64,000 bases of DNA. It comes from Ruminococcus sp. AF41-9. Lineage in GTDB: Bacteria; Bacillota; Clostridia; Lachnospirales; Lachnospiraceae. Made by a program: the position numbers and the translations under genes. The stretch is from the NCBI RefSeq assembly GCF_003477525.1, contig NZ_QUDO01000011.1, positions 1 to 64,000 of the forward strand. Reading direction: 5' to 3'. Of the stretch, positions 16,565 through 25,093 are shown piece by piece (position 1 is the first letter of the stretch; the number at the start of each line of letters is the position of its first letter). The notes beneath the pieces were generated by a model, which saw only the letters and a list, made by a program, of their open reading frames with translations, made no database searches and was not told the DNA's origin.

Positions 16565-19500
16565 ATGAACAGAAATAAGAAGATATTAAAAAAGGCTGTA
16601 ATGGCAACACTTTCCGCAAGCATGATCCTTACCTCTGGCGGAATTACAACTTTTGCAGCACCGGCTACAACGAATGAGCAGTCTGACCGTGAAACTAAAA
16701 ATGCTCAGATTTCAATGACAGCCGCTACTCAGGGTATGGTACTTCTCGAAAATAATAATGATGTGCTTCCGATCGCAGTGGATGGAAACATTGCTTTATA
16801 TGGCGGCGGTGCCGTAAAGACGGTTAAAGGCGGAACAGGTTCCGGTGATGTAAACCAGAGATATACCGTTTCTGTCTGGGAAGGTCTGAAAAATGCAGGA
16901 TACAATATCACCTCTTCAGACTGGCTGAACAGTTTTGAAGAAGCTTATGACAAAGGCGAATCAGAGTTCGAAGGTGGATTCTGGGATACATTTTCCATGC
17001 CGGACCCGGAACTTACAGATGAGGAAGTTGCGGCAGGACAGGCAGATGGAACAGACACAGCGATCTATGTAATCTCCAGAAACTCCGGTGAAGGTGCTGA
17101 CCGTACAGAGACAGAAGGCGACTATTACCTGACAGAAAATGAAAAAACCAACCTGACCAAACTTGGCGCAGCATATGACAAAGTGATCGTAGTGCTGAAT
17201 GTTGGTGGTGTGATCGATACAAATTTCTTCCATGAGATCGATGGTCTGGATGCAATGCTTCTGATGTCTCAGGCTGGTATGGAAGGCGGAACCGCACTTG
17301 TGAAAGTGCTCAACGGAGAAGTAACTCCTTCCGGAAAACTGACCGACACATGGCCGGCAGCATATTCCGATTATCCGTCAGCAGAGAACTTCGGAGCCAA
17401 TGACGGAAATGTAGATCAGGAAGATTACACAGATGGAATCTATGTAGGATATCGTTATTTTGATACATTTGGCGTAACACCTGCATATGAGTTTGGATAT
17501 GGAAAATCCTATACGACATTTGATATCGCAGTAGATTCTGTGACAGCAGATGCAGATAAAGTTACTGTAACAGCCAAAGTTACCAACACAGGTGACAAAT
17601 ATTCCGGTAAAGAAGTTGTAGAAGTTTACTTCTCAGCACCGTCAGGTGATCTGGAAAAACCGTATCAGGAACTTGCAGCTTACGGAAAAACAGATGAGCT
17701 TGCACCAGGAGAAAGCCAGACTCTGACCATCAGTTATAATACAACTGAGATGTCCTCTTATTCTGAGGAAAAAGCAGCTTATATCATGGAAGCTGGTGAT
17801 TATGTAGTACGTGTTGGAAACAGCTCCAGAAATACAAAGGCAGCGGCAGTAATTTCTCTGGATGAAACAGCAGTGACCGAGCAGTTAAGCAACCAGCTTG
17901 CTCAGGACAAAGAGATTACAGAACTTTCCAATAAAGATGCGACACCTTACACTTATGACGGTGAAGCAGACGAGATCGCAGCAGCAACCGCAATCTCACT
18001 GGCAGCAGCAGATATCAGGACAGTAGACAATTCTTCTGAATATGAAGATGAAACGGTAACTGCTTATGTATCCGATACAACAGAAACAGAATATCTTGCA
18101 GAAAATCTTGGATACACACCTACAAGCAAATATCATGGTGAATATAAAGAAGAAGTTAAGAACCTCGAAGGTGATTTCAGCCAGAATACTTTAAAAGATG
18201 TTTATGACGGAACGATCACAATGGAAGAATTTGTATCTGGTCTGACCGTTTCCCAGATGGCAGATATCGTTATCGGTGGAAATAAACTCCCATCTGCATC
18301 CGGACAGTCAGCAGGAGCTGCTTCAGCAAATGTAGATGATGTAAGTGACGGAACCATGATCGGTGCACAGGCGAACTCTGTACAGGGTGCAGCAGGTGAG
18401 ACAGCAGGTATCTATATTGAATCCAAGAAGATTCCGAATGTTGTCCTTGCAGATGGTCCTGCAGGCCTGAGAATCACACAGGAATATGAAGGCGAAGACG
18501 GACAGGAATATTATCAGTTCTGTACTGCATGGCCAATCGGAACACTCCTTGCACAGACATGGGATCCGGATGTGATCAAAGAAGTGGGAACTGCTTTCGG
18601 AGAAGAGTTAAAAGAGTTCGGAGTAACCGTCCTTCTTGCTCCTGGTATGAACATTCACAGGAATGCACTTTGCGGACGTAACTTTGAATATTATTCAGAA
18701 GATCCATATCTCACAGGTACAGTTGCAATCGCAGAGACAGAGGGTGTGCAGTCCAATCCTGGAGTTGGTGTATGCATCAAACATTTCGCAGCAAACAATC
18801 AGGAAGACAACAGAAATGCAGTAAATAATACAATCAGTGAACGTGCTCTCAGAGAGATTTACCTGAAAGGCTTTGAGATGGCAGTCAAAGGTGCTCAGCC
18901 AATGAGTATCATGTCCTCTTACAATCTGAATAACAGTGTTCCGGCAGCCGATGATTATGATCTTCTTACCGATATCACCCGTGGAGAATGGGGATTCGAC
19001 GGTATGATCATGACAGACTGGGGCGGCGGACAATCCACACCATCTATCTCCATGCATGCAGGAAACGACCTGATCATGCCAGGAAGCTCCGTAGAAGACA
19101 TTACCATCCGTGGATTCTCTGATGAAGAACCGACATTTGCAGATGATGATATTTATCCGGTTGTAAATGTAGCAGAAAGCTGGGGCGGACTCAGAGCAAC
19201 CACACAGTGGGGTGAATTCGTTCTGGATGCAGCAGGCGATGTTACAATTGAAAAGACAGTTGACACTTCTGCTTATGAAGAGGCAGTACGTGACAGCGTT
19301 AATGCAGACGGTGAGCAGGAATCTGTAAAAGTTTCTGATCTGATCAGTGGCATTGGTGATGCAGCAACTGTAACAGACAATGGTGACGGAACAACAACGA
19401 TTGTCTACACAGGATATTACAAAGAGAATAACATTACACTTGGTGACCTTCAGAAGAGCACCATCAATATCCTGAACCTTGTAATGCAGTCCAACCAGTT

Positions 19501-19600
19501 CGCAGACCTCTTTGATGACGTAGAATCACAGCCTTACACAGAAGCTCATTCTGACAATCTTGTGACATATGTTACAAATGAAAAAGGCGATGTTGAATAA
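16565..19600 (+). CDS. Secreted GH3-family glycosidase with inverted domain order
   Basis: A 1011-residue exported enzyme with a signal peptide (residues 1-32, ending TTFAAP). The domain order is reversed relative to common beta-glucosidases. The GH3 C-terminal alpha/beta-sandwich comes first (about 55-260, VVLNVGGVIDTNF), then a fibronectin-III-like domain (about 315-425), then the catalytic TIM barrel (about 590-870). The barrel contains LADGPAGLRITQEY, GRNFEYYSEDPYLTG, KHFAANNQE and MIMTDWGGG, with the nucleophile at Asp818. The same arrangement is known from Ruminococcus albus and Butyrivibrio beta-glucosidases. No cell-wall anchor is visible. It probably releases glucose or another sugar from plant oligosaccharides. 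AAGGAGG precedes the start. It lies downstream of the sugar-sensor operon. Confidence 0.9.
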   Translation: MNRNKKILKKAVMATLSASMILTSGGITTFAAPATTNEQSDRETKNAQISMTAATQGMVLLENNNDVLPIAVDGNIALYGGGAVKTVKGGTGSGDVNQRYTVSVWEGLKNAGYNITSSDWLNSFEEAYDKGESEFEGGFWDTFSMPDPELTDEEVAAGQADGTDTAIYVISRNSGEGADRTETEGDYYLTENEKTNLTKLGAAYDKVIVVLNVGGVIDTNFFHEIDGLDAMLLMSQAGMEGGTALVKVLNGEVTPSGKLTDTWPAAYSDYPSAENFGANDGNVDQEDYTDGIYVGYRYFDTFGVTPAYEFGYGKSYTTFDIAVDSVTADADKVTVTAKVTNTGDKYSGKEVVEVYFSAPSGDLEKPYQELAAYGKTDELAPGESQTLTISYNTTEMSSYSEEKAAYIMEAGDYVVRVGNSSRNTKAAAVISLDETAVTEQLSNQLAQDKEITELSNKDATPYTYDGEADEIAAATAISLAAADIRTVDNSSEYEDETVTAYVSDTTETEYLAENLGYTPTSKYHGEYKEEVKNLEGDFSQNTLKDVYDGTITMEEFVSGLTVSQMADIVIGGNKLPSASGQSAGAASANVDDVSDGTMIGAQANSVQGAAGETAGIYIESKKIPNVVLADGPAGLRITQEYEGEDGQEYYQFCTAWPIGTLLAQTWDPDVIKEVGTAFGEELKEFGVTVLLAPGMNIHRNALCGRNFEYYSEDPYLTGTVAIAETEGVQSNPGVGVCIKHFAANNQEDNRNAVNNTISERALREIYLKGFEMAVKGAQPMSIMSSYNLNNSVPAADDYDLLTDITRGEWGFDGMIMTDWGGGQSTPSISMHAGNDLIMPGSSVEDITIRGFSDEEPTFADDDIYPVVNVAESWGGLRATTQWGEFVLDAAGDVTIEKTVDTSAYEEAVRDSVNADGEQESVKVSDLISGIGDAATVTDNGDGTTTIVYTGYYKENNITLGDLQKSTINILNLVMQSNQFADLFDDVESQPYTEAHSDNLVTYVTNEKGDVE

Positions 19601-19633
19601 GAAAAAACTGAAAATTCAGTAAAAGAATAATAT

Positions 19634-19673
19634 GGAACCACAGTGTGACCTGAGAAGGTTATGCTGTGGTTCC
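19634..19673 (+). terminator. Hairpin after the GH3 gene
   Basis: GGAACCACAG at 19634-19643 pairs perfectly with CTGTGGTTCC at 19664-19673. The T-run is poor (TTGTG), but the position 34 bases after the stop fits a terminator. Confidence 0.55.
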
Positions 19674-19703
19674 TTGTGCTGTAAAACGAAATCATCAGAC
19701 AAA

Positions 19704-19737
19704 AAAGCGCAGCGGATAACCGGATCTGCTGCGCTTT
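19704..19737. terminator. Second hairpin after the GH3 gene
   Basis: AAAGCGCAGC pairs with GCTGCGCTTT, preceded by an A-run; it could end transcription from either side. Confidence 0.45.
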
Positions 19738-19762
19738 CTGATACATACAAAATAAATAAAAT

Positions 19763-19795
19763 GAAAGCCCCGACAGGGGAGCTGCCGGGACTTTC
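19763..19795. other. Third hairpin in the GH3 downstream spacer
   Basis: GAAAGCCCCGACAG pairs with CTGCCGGGACTTTC with two A-C mismatches around a GGGAG loop. The spacer 19796-20048 beyond it is AT-rich and shows no other gene. Confidence 0.4.
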
Positions 19796-20048
19796 GAGGG
19801 GAGTATAAATAATTAAATAAGGGGTTTTGTAAAAAAAATTTTTGAAGGGTAAATTCTTTTTACATTAAGATTATAATATAGCTTGGTGAAAAAAGCAACC
19901 TATTTTGATGAATATTCCCCGGCGTTTTTGGAACAATAGTTATTGTTCATCATAATAAATGGTGAAAAATGTTACAAAGAACACGGGAATTTTCCAGATA
20001 AAATCGGGAAAACTTCTGTGAACAAACAGCATCAGGAGGAATGAAAAA

Positions 20049-20249
20049 ATGGCAAAAAACTATGAATCTGAAAGCAAAAACAGCAAAAACTACACAGGAA
20101 CTTCCAGCAAAAACACTTACGGAAATGAAATGGACCGCACAGAAAATGTAAGAAGCGGTTACGAGGCAGACACAAAAAATAAAACCAGAAACAAGACAAA
20201 TGATAAAACTTCTCAATCTTACAGCTCTGAGGAGACATCCAGATATTGA
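20049..20249 (+). CDS. Small hydrophilic protein of unknown function
   Basis: A 66-residue protein rich in Ser, Asn, Lys, Thr and Glu, with no hydrophobic segment and probably disordered. It begins MAKNYESESKNSKNY. The ribosome-binding site is near perfect (AGGAGGA at 20034-20040, eight bases before the ATG), and a strong terminator follows at 20356. I therefore regard it as a real gene. The composition recalls small spore-associated or stress proteins, but no family motif is recognisable. Confidence 0.6.
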   Translation: MAKNYESESKNSKNYTGTSSKNTYGNEMDRTENVRSGYEADTKNKTRNKTNDKTSQSYSSEETSRY

Positions 20250-20355
20250 TCAGGCAGTGAAGCAGGTACTTTTTCAGATGATCTGAACAGTAAGGCAGGT
20301 GCTTTACTCAACCTGATCTGAATGAAAGAACAGACACCTTTATACGTCTGACAGG

Positions 20356-20406
20356 AAAAGCTCTGAACGGACAGCGGAATTTCGCATTGTCCGGTCAGAG
20401 CTTTTT
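20356..20406 (+). terminator. Rho-independent terminator
   Basis: AAAAGCTCTGA pairs with TCAGAGCTTTTT, with an inner CGGACA/TGTCCG stem. It lies after the small gene and before the rhodanese gene. Confidence 0.75.
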
Positions 20407-20453
20407 AACATCCGGGGATTTTTTACATAAGATATAACAAAAAGGAGTCTGCC

Positions 20454-20765
20454 ATGTTTCCGGTGGAAACGATTTCTGCAAAAATGCTGGATTATTATGT
20501 GGACCGCAGGGACACATTGATCATAGATCTGCGTGACAGAGAGGAGTATGGAAAAAGCCATGTGAAAGGGGCAGTCAATATTCCTTACAGTGAAATTGAC
20601 GAATATACGGAGTTTCCTCTGGATAAAACTCTGGTGTTGTACTGCGACCGTGGCGGCGCAAGTCTGCTTCTTGCCCGTCAGCTCGCGAAAAAAGGCCACA
20701 GGACCCGGTCTGTGATTGGTGGTTTTGAGGCATATAGAGGAAGAAATCTTGTAATTTCTTCTTAG
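20454..20765 (+). CDS. Rhodanese-like sulfurtransferase domain protein
   Basis: A 103-residue single-domain rhodanese. It contains LIIDLRDREEYGKSHVKGAVNIPY and the active-site loop LYCDRGGAS with Cys64, expected to carry a persulfide. Such proteins move sulfur or detoxify; no partner gene is adjacent. AAAGGAG lies upstream of the ATG at 20454. Confidence 0.9.
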   Translation: MFPVETISAKMLDYYVDRRDTLIIDLRDREEYGKSHVKGAVNIPYSEIDEYTEFPLDKTLVLYCDRGGASLLLARQLAKKGHRTRSVIGGFEAYRGRNLVISS

Positions 20766-20882
20766 GCATGATAAGGTGTAAGAGAGAAAAAATGTTACTG
20801 TCTGTTGTGCGTTTACAACATTTTTATATATTTTGCAATGCAGACAGTAGGACAAAACCATTGAAAGAGGAGAGTACACACT

Positions 20883-21425
20883 ATGAAATATATGTTTGCA
20901 TCAGATATCCATGGTTCTGCATATTATTGCAGAAAAATGCTCGACGCGTATAAAGAAGAAAAAGCAGAACGCCTGGTACTGCTGGGCGATCTGCTTTATC
21001 ATGGACCGAGAAATGATCTTCCGAAGGAATATGCACCGAAGGAAGTTATTCCTATGCTGAATGCCATGAAAAACGAGATTTATGCAGTAAGAGGAAACTG
21101 TGAGGCAGAAGTAGACCAGATGGTGCTCCAGTTCCCTGTAATGGCAGATTACTGCATCCTGAATCTGGAAGGCAGAACTTTTTATGCCACACATGGACAT
21201 GTTTACAATGAAAACAATCTGCCGCCTCTTCGGGAAGGAGACATCCTGATCCATGGACACACACATGTACTCAGAGCAGAGCTGCGCAAAGGCTACACCC
21301 TGCTGAACCCGGGATCTGTTTCCATTCCGAAGGAAGGAAATCCACCGACTTATGCAATCTATGAAGATGGCGTTTTTTCTATTAAAGATTTTGAGGGAAA
21401 TATAGTAAAAAGTATTGGACTTTAA
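20883..21425 (+). CDS. yfcE: YfcE-type metallophosphodiesterase
   Basis: A 180-residue calcineurin-like phosphoesterase. The metal-binding motifs are in order: ASDIHGSAYY, LGDLLYHGPRN, RGNCEAEVD, ATHGHVYN and HGHTHVL. E. coli YfcE hydrolyses artificial phosphodiesters in vitro; the natural substrate is unknown. AAAGAGGAGAG precedes the ATG. Its stop codon (21423-21425) is the first part of a family B repeat. A second, diverged enzyme of the same superfamily is at 23410. Confidence 0.88.
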   Translation: MKYMFASDIHGSAYYCRKMLDAYKEEKAERLVLLGDLLYHGPRNDLPKEYAPKEVIPMLNAMKNEIYAVRGNCEAEVDQMVLQFPVMADYCILNLEGRTFYATHGHVYNENNLPPLREGDILIHGHTHVLRAELRKGYTLLNPGSVSIPKEGNPPTYAIYEDGVFSIKDFEGNIVKSIGL

Positions 21426-21500
21426 CCGAATCAGGTAAGTTCTCTGTTTCAATTGCAAAGAGCAATAATCAATAAGCAATAGAAAGTGGGGACCTGCCTG
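21423..21500 (+). repeat. Structured intergenic repeat, family B, copy 2
   Basis: Starts with TAACCGAATCAGGTAAGTT, whose TAA is the yfcE stop codon. CAGGTAAGTTCTC pairs with GGGGACCTGCCTG; base changes relative to copy 1 at 9918 keep most pairs. The loop has GTTTCAATTGCAAAGAGCA. Confidence 0.7.
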
Positions 21501-21531
21501 TTATAAAACGAAATACCGGAAAGGATAAAGA

Positions 21532-22683
21532 ATGGAAAAATTTGAACTGATCGCGCCCTGTCATTTTGGAATGGAGGCAGTGTTAAAGCGTGAAATCCTG
21601 GACCTGGGATATGAGATCGTAAAAGTGGAGGATGGAAAGGTAACTTTTGAGGCAGATGCGCAGGGAATCGCAGATGCCAATGTCTTTTTGCGTTCCACAG
21701 AGAGAATCCTTCTGAAAGTTGCAGAAGTGAAAGCAGAAACATTTGATGAGCTGTTTGAGAAAACAAAAGCACTGCCATGGGAAAACTATATCCCCAAGGA
21801 TGGCAGATTTTGGGTGGCAAAAGCCAATTCTGTGAAGAGTAAACTCTTCAGCCCTTCAGATATCCAGTCTATCATGAAAAAAGCCATTGTAGAGCGTTTA
21901 AAGGGCGTCTACGGCGTATCCTGGTTTGAGGAGGACGGCGCAAGCTTTCCAATCCGTGTTGCATTTATGAAGGATGTGGCAACGATCGGGATCGACACTT
22001 CCGGAGTGTCCCTGCATAAGAGAGGCTACCGTAAGATGACAGTGAAGGCTCCGATCACAGAGACACTGGCATCTGCACTGATCATGCTGACTCCATGGAA
22101 CAAAGACAGAATTCTGGTAGACCCTTTCTGCGGAAGTGGAACATTTCCGATTGAAGCGGCAATGATGGCAGCGGATATCGCACCGGGAATGAACCGCTCT
22201 TTCCTTGCGGAAGACTGGAAGCATCTGGTGCCGAGAAAGTGCTGGTATGATGCCATTGAAGAAGCCCAGGACAGAGTGAATTTAAACATTGATACAGATA
22301 TCCAGGGCTTTGATATTGATTCTGAGGCGCTGAAAGCCGCCAGAGCCAATGCAAAAATGGCAGGGGTAGACAAACTCATCCATTTCCAGCAGCGCCCTGT
22401 AAAAGAGCTCAGACATCCGAAACCGTATGGATTTATCATCACAAACCCTCCGTATGGAGAACGACTGGAAGAAAAAGAGAATCTGGCACAGCTTTACCGT
22501 GAGATCGGAGAAAGCTATGAACGACTGGACAAGTGGTCCATGTATCTGATCACATCTTATGAAAAAGCAGAGAATGATATTGGAAGAAAGGCAGATAAAA
22601 ACCGTAAAATCTACAACGGAATGCTGAAAACCTACTATTATCAGTTCCTGGGACCACGCCCGCCGAAGAAAAACCAGAAATAA
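21532..22683 (+). CDS. THUMP-domain RNA N2-guanine methyltransferase (YpsC/RlmL-like)
   Basis: A 383-residue protein. A ferredoxin-like and THUMP RNA-binding part covers about residues 1-160. A class I SAM-dependent methyltransferase domain follows with DPFCGSGTFPIEAA (SAM binding) and the catalytic NPPYGERL. The family (B. subtilis YpsC, N-terminal half of E. coli RlmL) methylates guanine N2 in 23S rRNA. The start at 21532 is 107 bases after yfcE. The C-terminus is basic (RPPKKNQK). Confidence 0.9.
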   Translation: MEKFELIAPCHFGMEAVLKREILDLGYEIVKVEDGKVTFEADAQGIADANVFLRSTERILLKVAEVKAETFDELFEKTKALPWENYIPKDGRFWVAKANSVKSKLFSPSDIQSIMKKAIVERLKGVYGVSWFEEDGASFPIRVAFMKDVATIGIDTSGVSLHKRGYRKMTVKAPITETLASALIMLTPWNKDRILVDPFCGSGTFPIEAAMMAADIAPGMNRSFLAEDWKHLVPRKCWYDAIEEAQDRVNLNIDTDIQGFDIDSEALKAARANAKMAGVDKLIHFQQRPVKELRHPKPYGFIITNPPYGERLEEKENLAQLYREIGESYERLDKWSMYLITSYEKAENDIGRKADKNRKIYNGMLKTYYYQFLGPRPPKKNQK

Positions 22684-22787
22684 GAGAAGATTCGATAAAC
22701 AAAATAGGAATTGTAATACTATATTCATAAATAATGGATCACTGCCGTGTCAGGCGGCAGGAAAAACAAAAACAGAGGATACACATT

Positions 22788-23396
22788 ATGAAAAAAATAA
22801 TTTTTGCCACCAGCAATCAGGACAAGATGAGGGAAATCCGTGAGATTCTTGCAGATATGGACGTAGAAGTGGTTTCCATGAAAGAAGCGGGAATCCATGC
22901 GGATATCGTAGAAAATGGCTCTACCTTTGAAGAAAACGCTGTGATCAAGGCCAGAACAATCTGTGAAATGACAGGAGAGATCACTCTGGCTGATGATTCC
23001 GGACTGGAGATCGATTATCTGAATAAAGAACCGGGAATTTATTCTGCCCGTTATATGGGAGAGGATACTTCCTATCATATCAAAAATTCCAGTCTGATTG
23101 AACGATTAAACGGAGTGCCGGACGAGAAACGTACTGCAAGGTTCGTATGCGCTGTTGCAGCCGCTTTTCCGGATGGAAGGGTAAAAACAGTACGTGGAAC
23201 CATGGAAGGCCGGATTGGCTACGAAGAGAAGGGAGAGAATGGCTTTGGATACGACCCGATTTTTTACCTTCCGGAATATGGATGCACTTCTGCAGAACTT
23301 TCCATGGAAGAAAAAAACAAAATCAGCCATAGAGGAAAGGCTTTACGAGGAATCAGAGAAAGCGTCAAAGAAGCCTTCAGCGAAGAATTACAGTGA
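22788..23396 (+). CDS. rdgB: XTP/dITP diphosphatase (RdgB/HAM1 family)
   Basis: A 202-residue enzyme that hydrolyses non-canonical purine nucleoside triphosphates to the monophosphates, keeping them out of DNA and RNA. Motifs include FATSNQDKMREI at the N-terminus, LADDSGLEIDYL, and GENGFGYDPIFYLPE near the C-terminus, followed by SHRGKALR. The ATG at 22788 is preceded by GAGGA and gives the usual family length; the upstream in-frame ATG at 22734 is unlikely. The metallophosphatase gene follows after 13 bases. Confidence 0.94.
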   Translation: MKKIIFATSNQDKMREIREILADMDVEVVSMKEAGIHADIVENGSTFEENAVIKARTICEMTGEITLADDSGLEIDYLNKEPGIYSARYMGEDTSYHIKNSSLIERLNGVPDEKRTARFVCAVAAAFPDGRVKTVRGTMEGRIGYEEKGENGFGYDPIFYLPEYGCTSAELSMEEKNKISHRGKALRGIRESVKEAFSEELQ

Positions 23397-23409
23397 AGGA
23401 AAGACCAAA

Positions 23410-23889
23410 ATGAAAGTATTGATCGTCAGTGATACCCATGGAAAAGATGAAAATCTGGAGGCAGCAGTCTATAAGGAAGCTCCGTTTGATCTGCTGATCC
23501 ACTGCGGTGATGTGGAAGGCAGGGAAATTTTTACAGAAGCACTGGTAGACTGTCCATGCTGTATGGTGTCAGGAAACAATGACTTTTTCACAGATCTGCC
23601 GAGAGAAGAACAGATTGAACTCTGCGGAAAGAGGATTCTGGTGACACATGGACATTATTATGGAGTTTCCATGGGCCATGAGGAAATCGTGGAAAAAACC
23701 AAAGCCAAAGACTGTCAGGCAGTCATTTACGGACACACTCACAGACCGGTTGTGGAAGAAGAGGACGGGATTCTTGTCATCAATCCGGGAAGCCTGACCT
23801 TTCCAAGACAGCAGGGACGCAGACCGAGCTATGCGGTTATGGATGTGGAAGAGGGAAAAGATCTGCAGGTAGAGATTAAATATCTTTGA
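23410..23889 (+). CDS. MJ0936/YfcE-like metallophosphodiesterase
   Basis: A 159-residue calcineurin-like phosphoesterase with all metal motifs: VSDTHGKDENLE, HCGDVEGRE, SGNNDFFTD, THGHYYGV and GHTHRP. It starts 13 bases after rdgB, so the two are probably co-transcribed; the pairing is common in Firmicutes. The ATG at 23410 has GAAGGAAAG upstream. The substrate is unknown. A strong terminator follows at 24004. Confidence 0.88.
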   Translation: MKVLIVSDTHGKDENLEAAVYKEAPFDLLIHCGDVEGREIFTEALVDCPCCMVSGNNDFFTDLPREEQIELCGKRILVTHGHYYGVSMGHEEIVEKTKAKDCQAVIYGHTHRPVVEEEDGILVINPGSLTFPRQQGRRPSYAVMDVEEGKDLQVEIKYL

Positions 23890-24003
23890 GAAAAAGATAA
23901 GATTTTTTATTTGTGTGAAAAAAATATTTTTTACAAAAAATCTCAAAATCTGCTCCGAAAAGTACCTTTTTCGAAGAAAAATCCGAGATTTTTTCAAAAA
24001 CTT

Positions 24004-24048
24004 AAAAGTCCGGAAACCCGCTAAAATCAAGGGCTTCCGGACTTTTTT
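24004..24048 (+). terminator. Strong terminator of the rdgB operon
   Basis: AAAAGTCCGGAAACCC pairs with GGGCTTCCGGACTTTT and is followed by a T-run. Confidence 0.9.
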
Positions 24049-24102
24049 GCCCCCCTGGAAACCACTTTTTGAAAAAAAATCGAAAAAATTTAAAAAAAAG
24101 TG

Positions 24103-24131
24103 TTGACTTTTGGGGTGGCTTACCATATAAT
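24103..24131 (+). promoter_or_regulatory. Promoter of the tRNA cluster
   Basis: TTGACT at 24103-24108, a 17-bp spacer and a perfect TATAAT at 24126-24131, 45 bases before the first tRNA. Near-consensus strength fits a stable-RNA operon. Confidence 0.88.
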
Positions 24132-24175
24132 ATGTCTTGCGTCGGACAACGAAGCACAAATAAATAAAGAAACAG

Positions 24176-24250
24176 CGGGGTGTGGCTCAGCTTGGCTAGA
24201 GCGCCTGGTTTGGGACCAGGAGGCCGCAGGTTCGAATCCTGTCACCCCGA
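24176..24250 (+). tRNA. tRNA-Pro (TGG)
   Basis: CGGGGTG pairs with CACCCCG in the acceptor stem; the anticodon loop is TTTGGGA. The T-arm GGTTCGAATCC is canonical. CCA is not encoded. Confidence 0.97.
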
Positions 24251-24285
24251 CTGCTGTAACAACAACATTACCGTTTCAGCGAAAT

Positions 24286-24356
24286 GCGGGTGTAGTTCAA
24301 TGGTAGAACACTAGCCTTCCAAGCTAGATACGTGGGTTCGATTCCCATCACCCGCT
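24286..24356 (+). tRNA. tRNA-Gly (TCC)
   Basis: GCGGGTG pairs with CACCCGC; the anticodon loop is CTTCCAA. CCA is not encoded. Confidence 0.97.
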
Positions 24357-24377
24357 TCTCTGTATGAACAGAGAAAT

Positions 24378-24451
<74 letters not shown>

Positions 24452-24455
24452 CTGT

Positions 24456-24530
24456 GGTGGGTATAGCGCAGTTGGTTAGCGCGCCAGATTGTGGCTCTGG
24501 AGGCCCAGGGTTCGAATCCCTGTATCCACC
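24456..24530 (+). tRNA. tRNA-His (GTG)
   Basis: GTGGGTA pairs with TATCCAC, with the extra G-1 at 24456 opposite C73. The anticodon loop is TTGTGGC. Confidence 0.96.
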
Positions 24531-24538
24531 CTTCGCCT

Positions 24539-24610
24539 TTGGCTATCGCCAAGCGGTAAGGCACAGCACTTTGACTGCTGCATTCGCTGGTTCGAATCCA
24601 GCTAGCCCAG
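24539..24610 (+). tRNA. tRNA-Gln (TTG), mismatched acceptor stem
   Basis: The anticodon loop CTTTGAC and the body are typical of tRNA-Gln. The 5' acceptor strand reads TTGGCTA against TAGCCCA at the 3' side, so position 2 is U opposite C71 where bacteria normally have G2-C71. The rest of the stem pairs. Confidence 0.9.
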
Positions 24611-24619
24611 TCTAAATAT

Positions 24620-24691
24620 GGAGCATTAGCTCAGTCGGTAGAGCACTTGACTTTTAATCAAGTTGTCCGGGGTTCGAATCCCCGATGCTCA
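24620..24691 (+). tRNA. tRNA-Lys (TTT), irregular acceptor stem
   Basis: The anticodon loop CTTTTAA, D-arm and T-arm are canonical. Only six acceptor pairs form (GAGCAT with ATGCTC). A seventh would be a G1-A72 mismatch. The usual bacterial stem has seven pairs. Confidence 0.9.
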
Positions 24692-24697
24692 TTGAAT

Positions 24698-24732
24698 AGC
24701 GGAAATCTTATTACAAGGTTTCCGCTGTTTTT
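24698..24732 (+). terminator. Terminator after tRNA-Lys
   Basis: AGCGGAAATCTT pairs with AAGGTTTCCGCT, followed by GTTTTT. It ends the six-gene tRNA operon. Confidence 0.88.
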
Positions 24733-24883
24733 ATGTCATGAGGGAGCAGCCCTGTAAATGCAGGAAGATTTCGATATGATATAAAAAATAACGGGAAGTA
24801 TGGTGATTCAGTAACAGGATACTGTATTTTCCCGAACCTCTCTGAGAAGTTATGAATTGTTGTAAGTTATCATTCAGAGAAAT

Positions 24884-24964
24884 GCGGATATGGCGGAATT
24901 GGCAGACGCGCTGGTTTTAGGTACCAGTGGGTATCCCGTGCAGGTTCAAGTCCTGTTATCCGCA
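24884..24964 (+). tRNA. tRNA-Leu (TAG)
   Basis: GCGGATA pairs with TATCCGC; the anticodon loop is TTTAGGT; a short variable arm is present. It lies 190 bases after the other tRNAs, with its own terminator. Confidence 0.96.
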
Positions 24965-24970
24965 GTTATG

Positions 24971-25006
24971 AAAAAAAGCACCGATTGTTCCGGTGCTTTT
25001 TGTTTT
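24971..25006 (+). terminator. Terminator after tRNA-Leu
   Basis: AAAAAGCACCG pairs with CGGTGCTTTTT, followed by GTTTT. Confidence 0.9.
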
Positions 25007-25093
25007 ACACAGGTTTCTTTTTGGTGTATATTTGAGAAAAAAGGTTTGTAGTGTGCTGACAGGAATATAAAAAATAAAAGGAGCATAGAAATT

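Noticed and set aside
23915..24106. Basic 63-residue reading frame before the tRNA cluster
   Set aside because: It covers the rdgB-operon terminator and A-rich sequence; low-complexity shadow.
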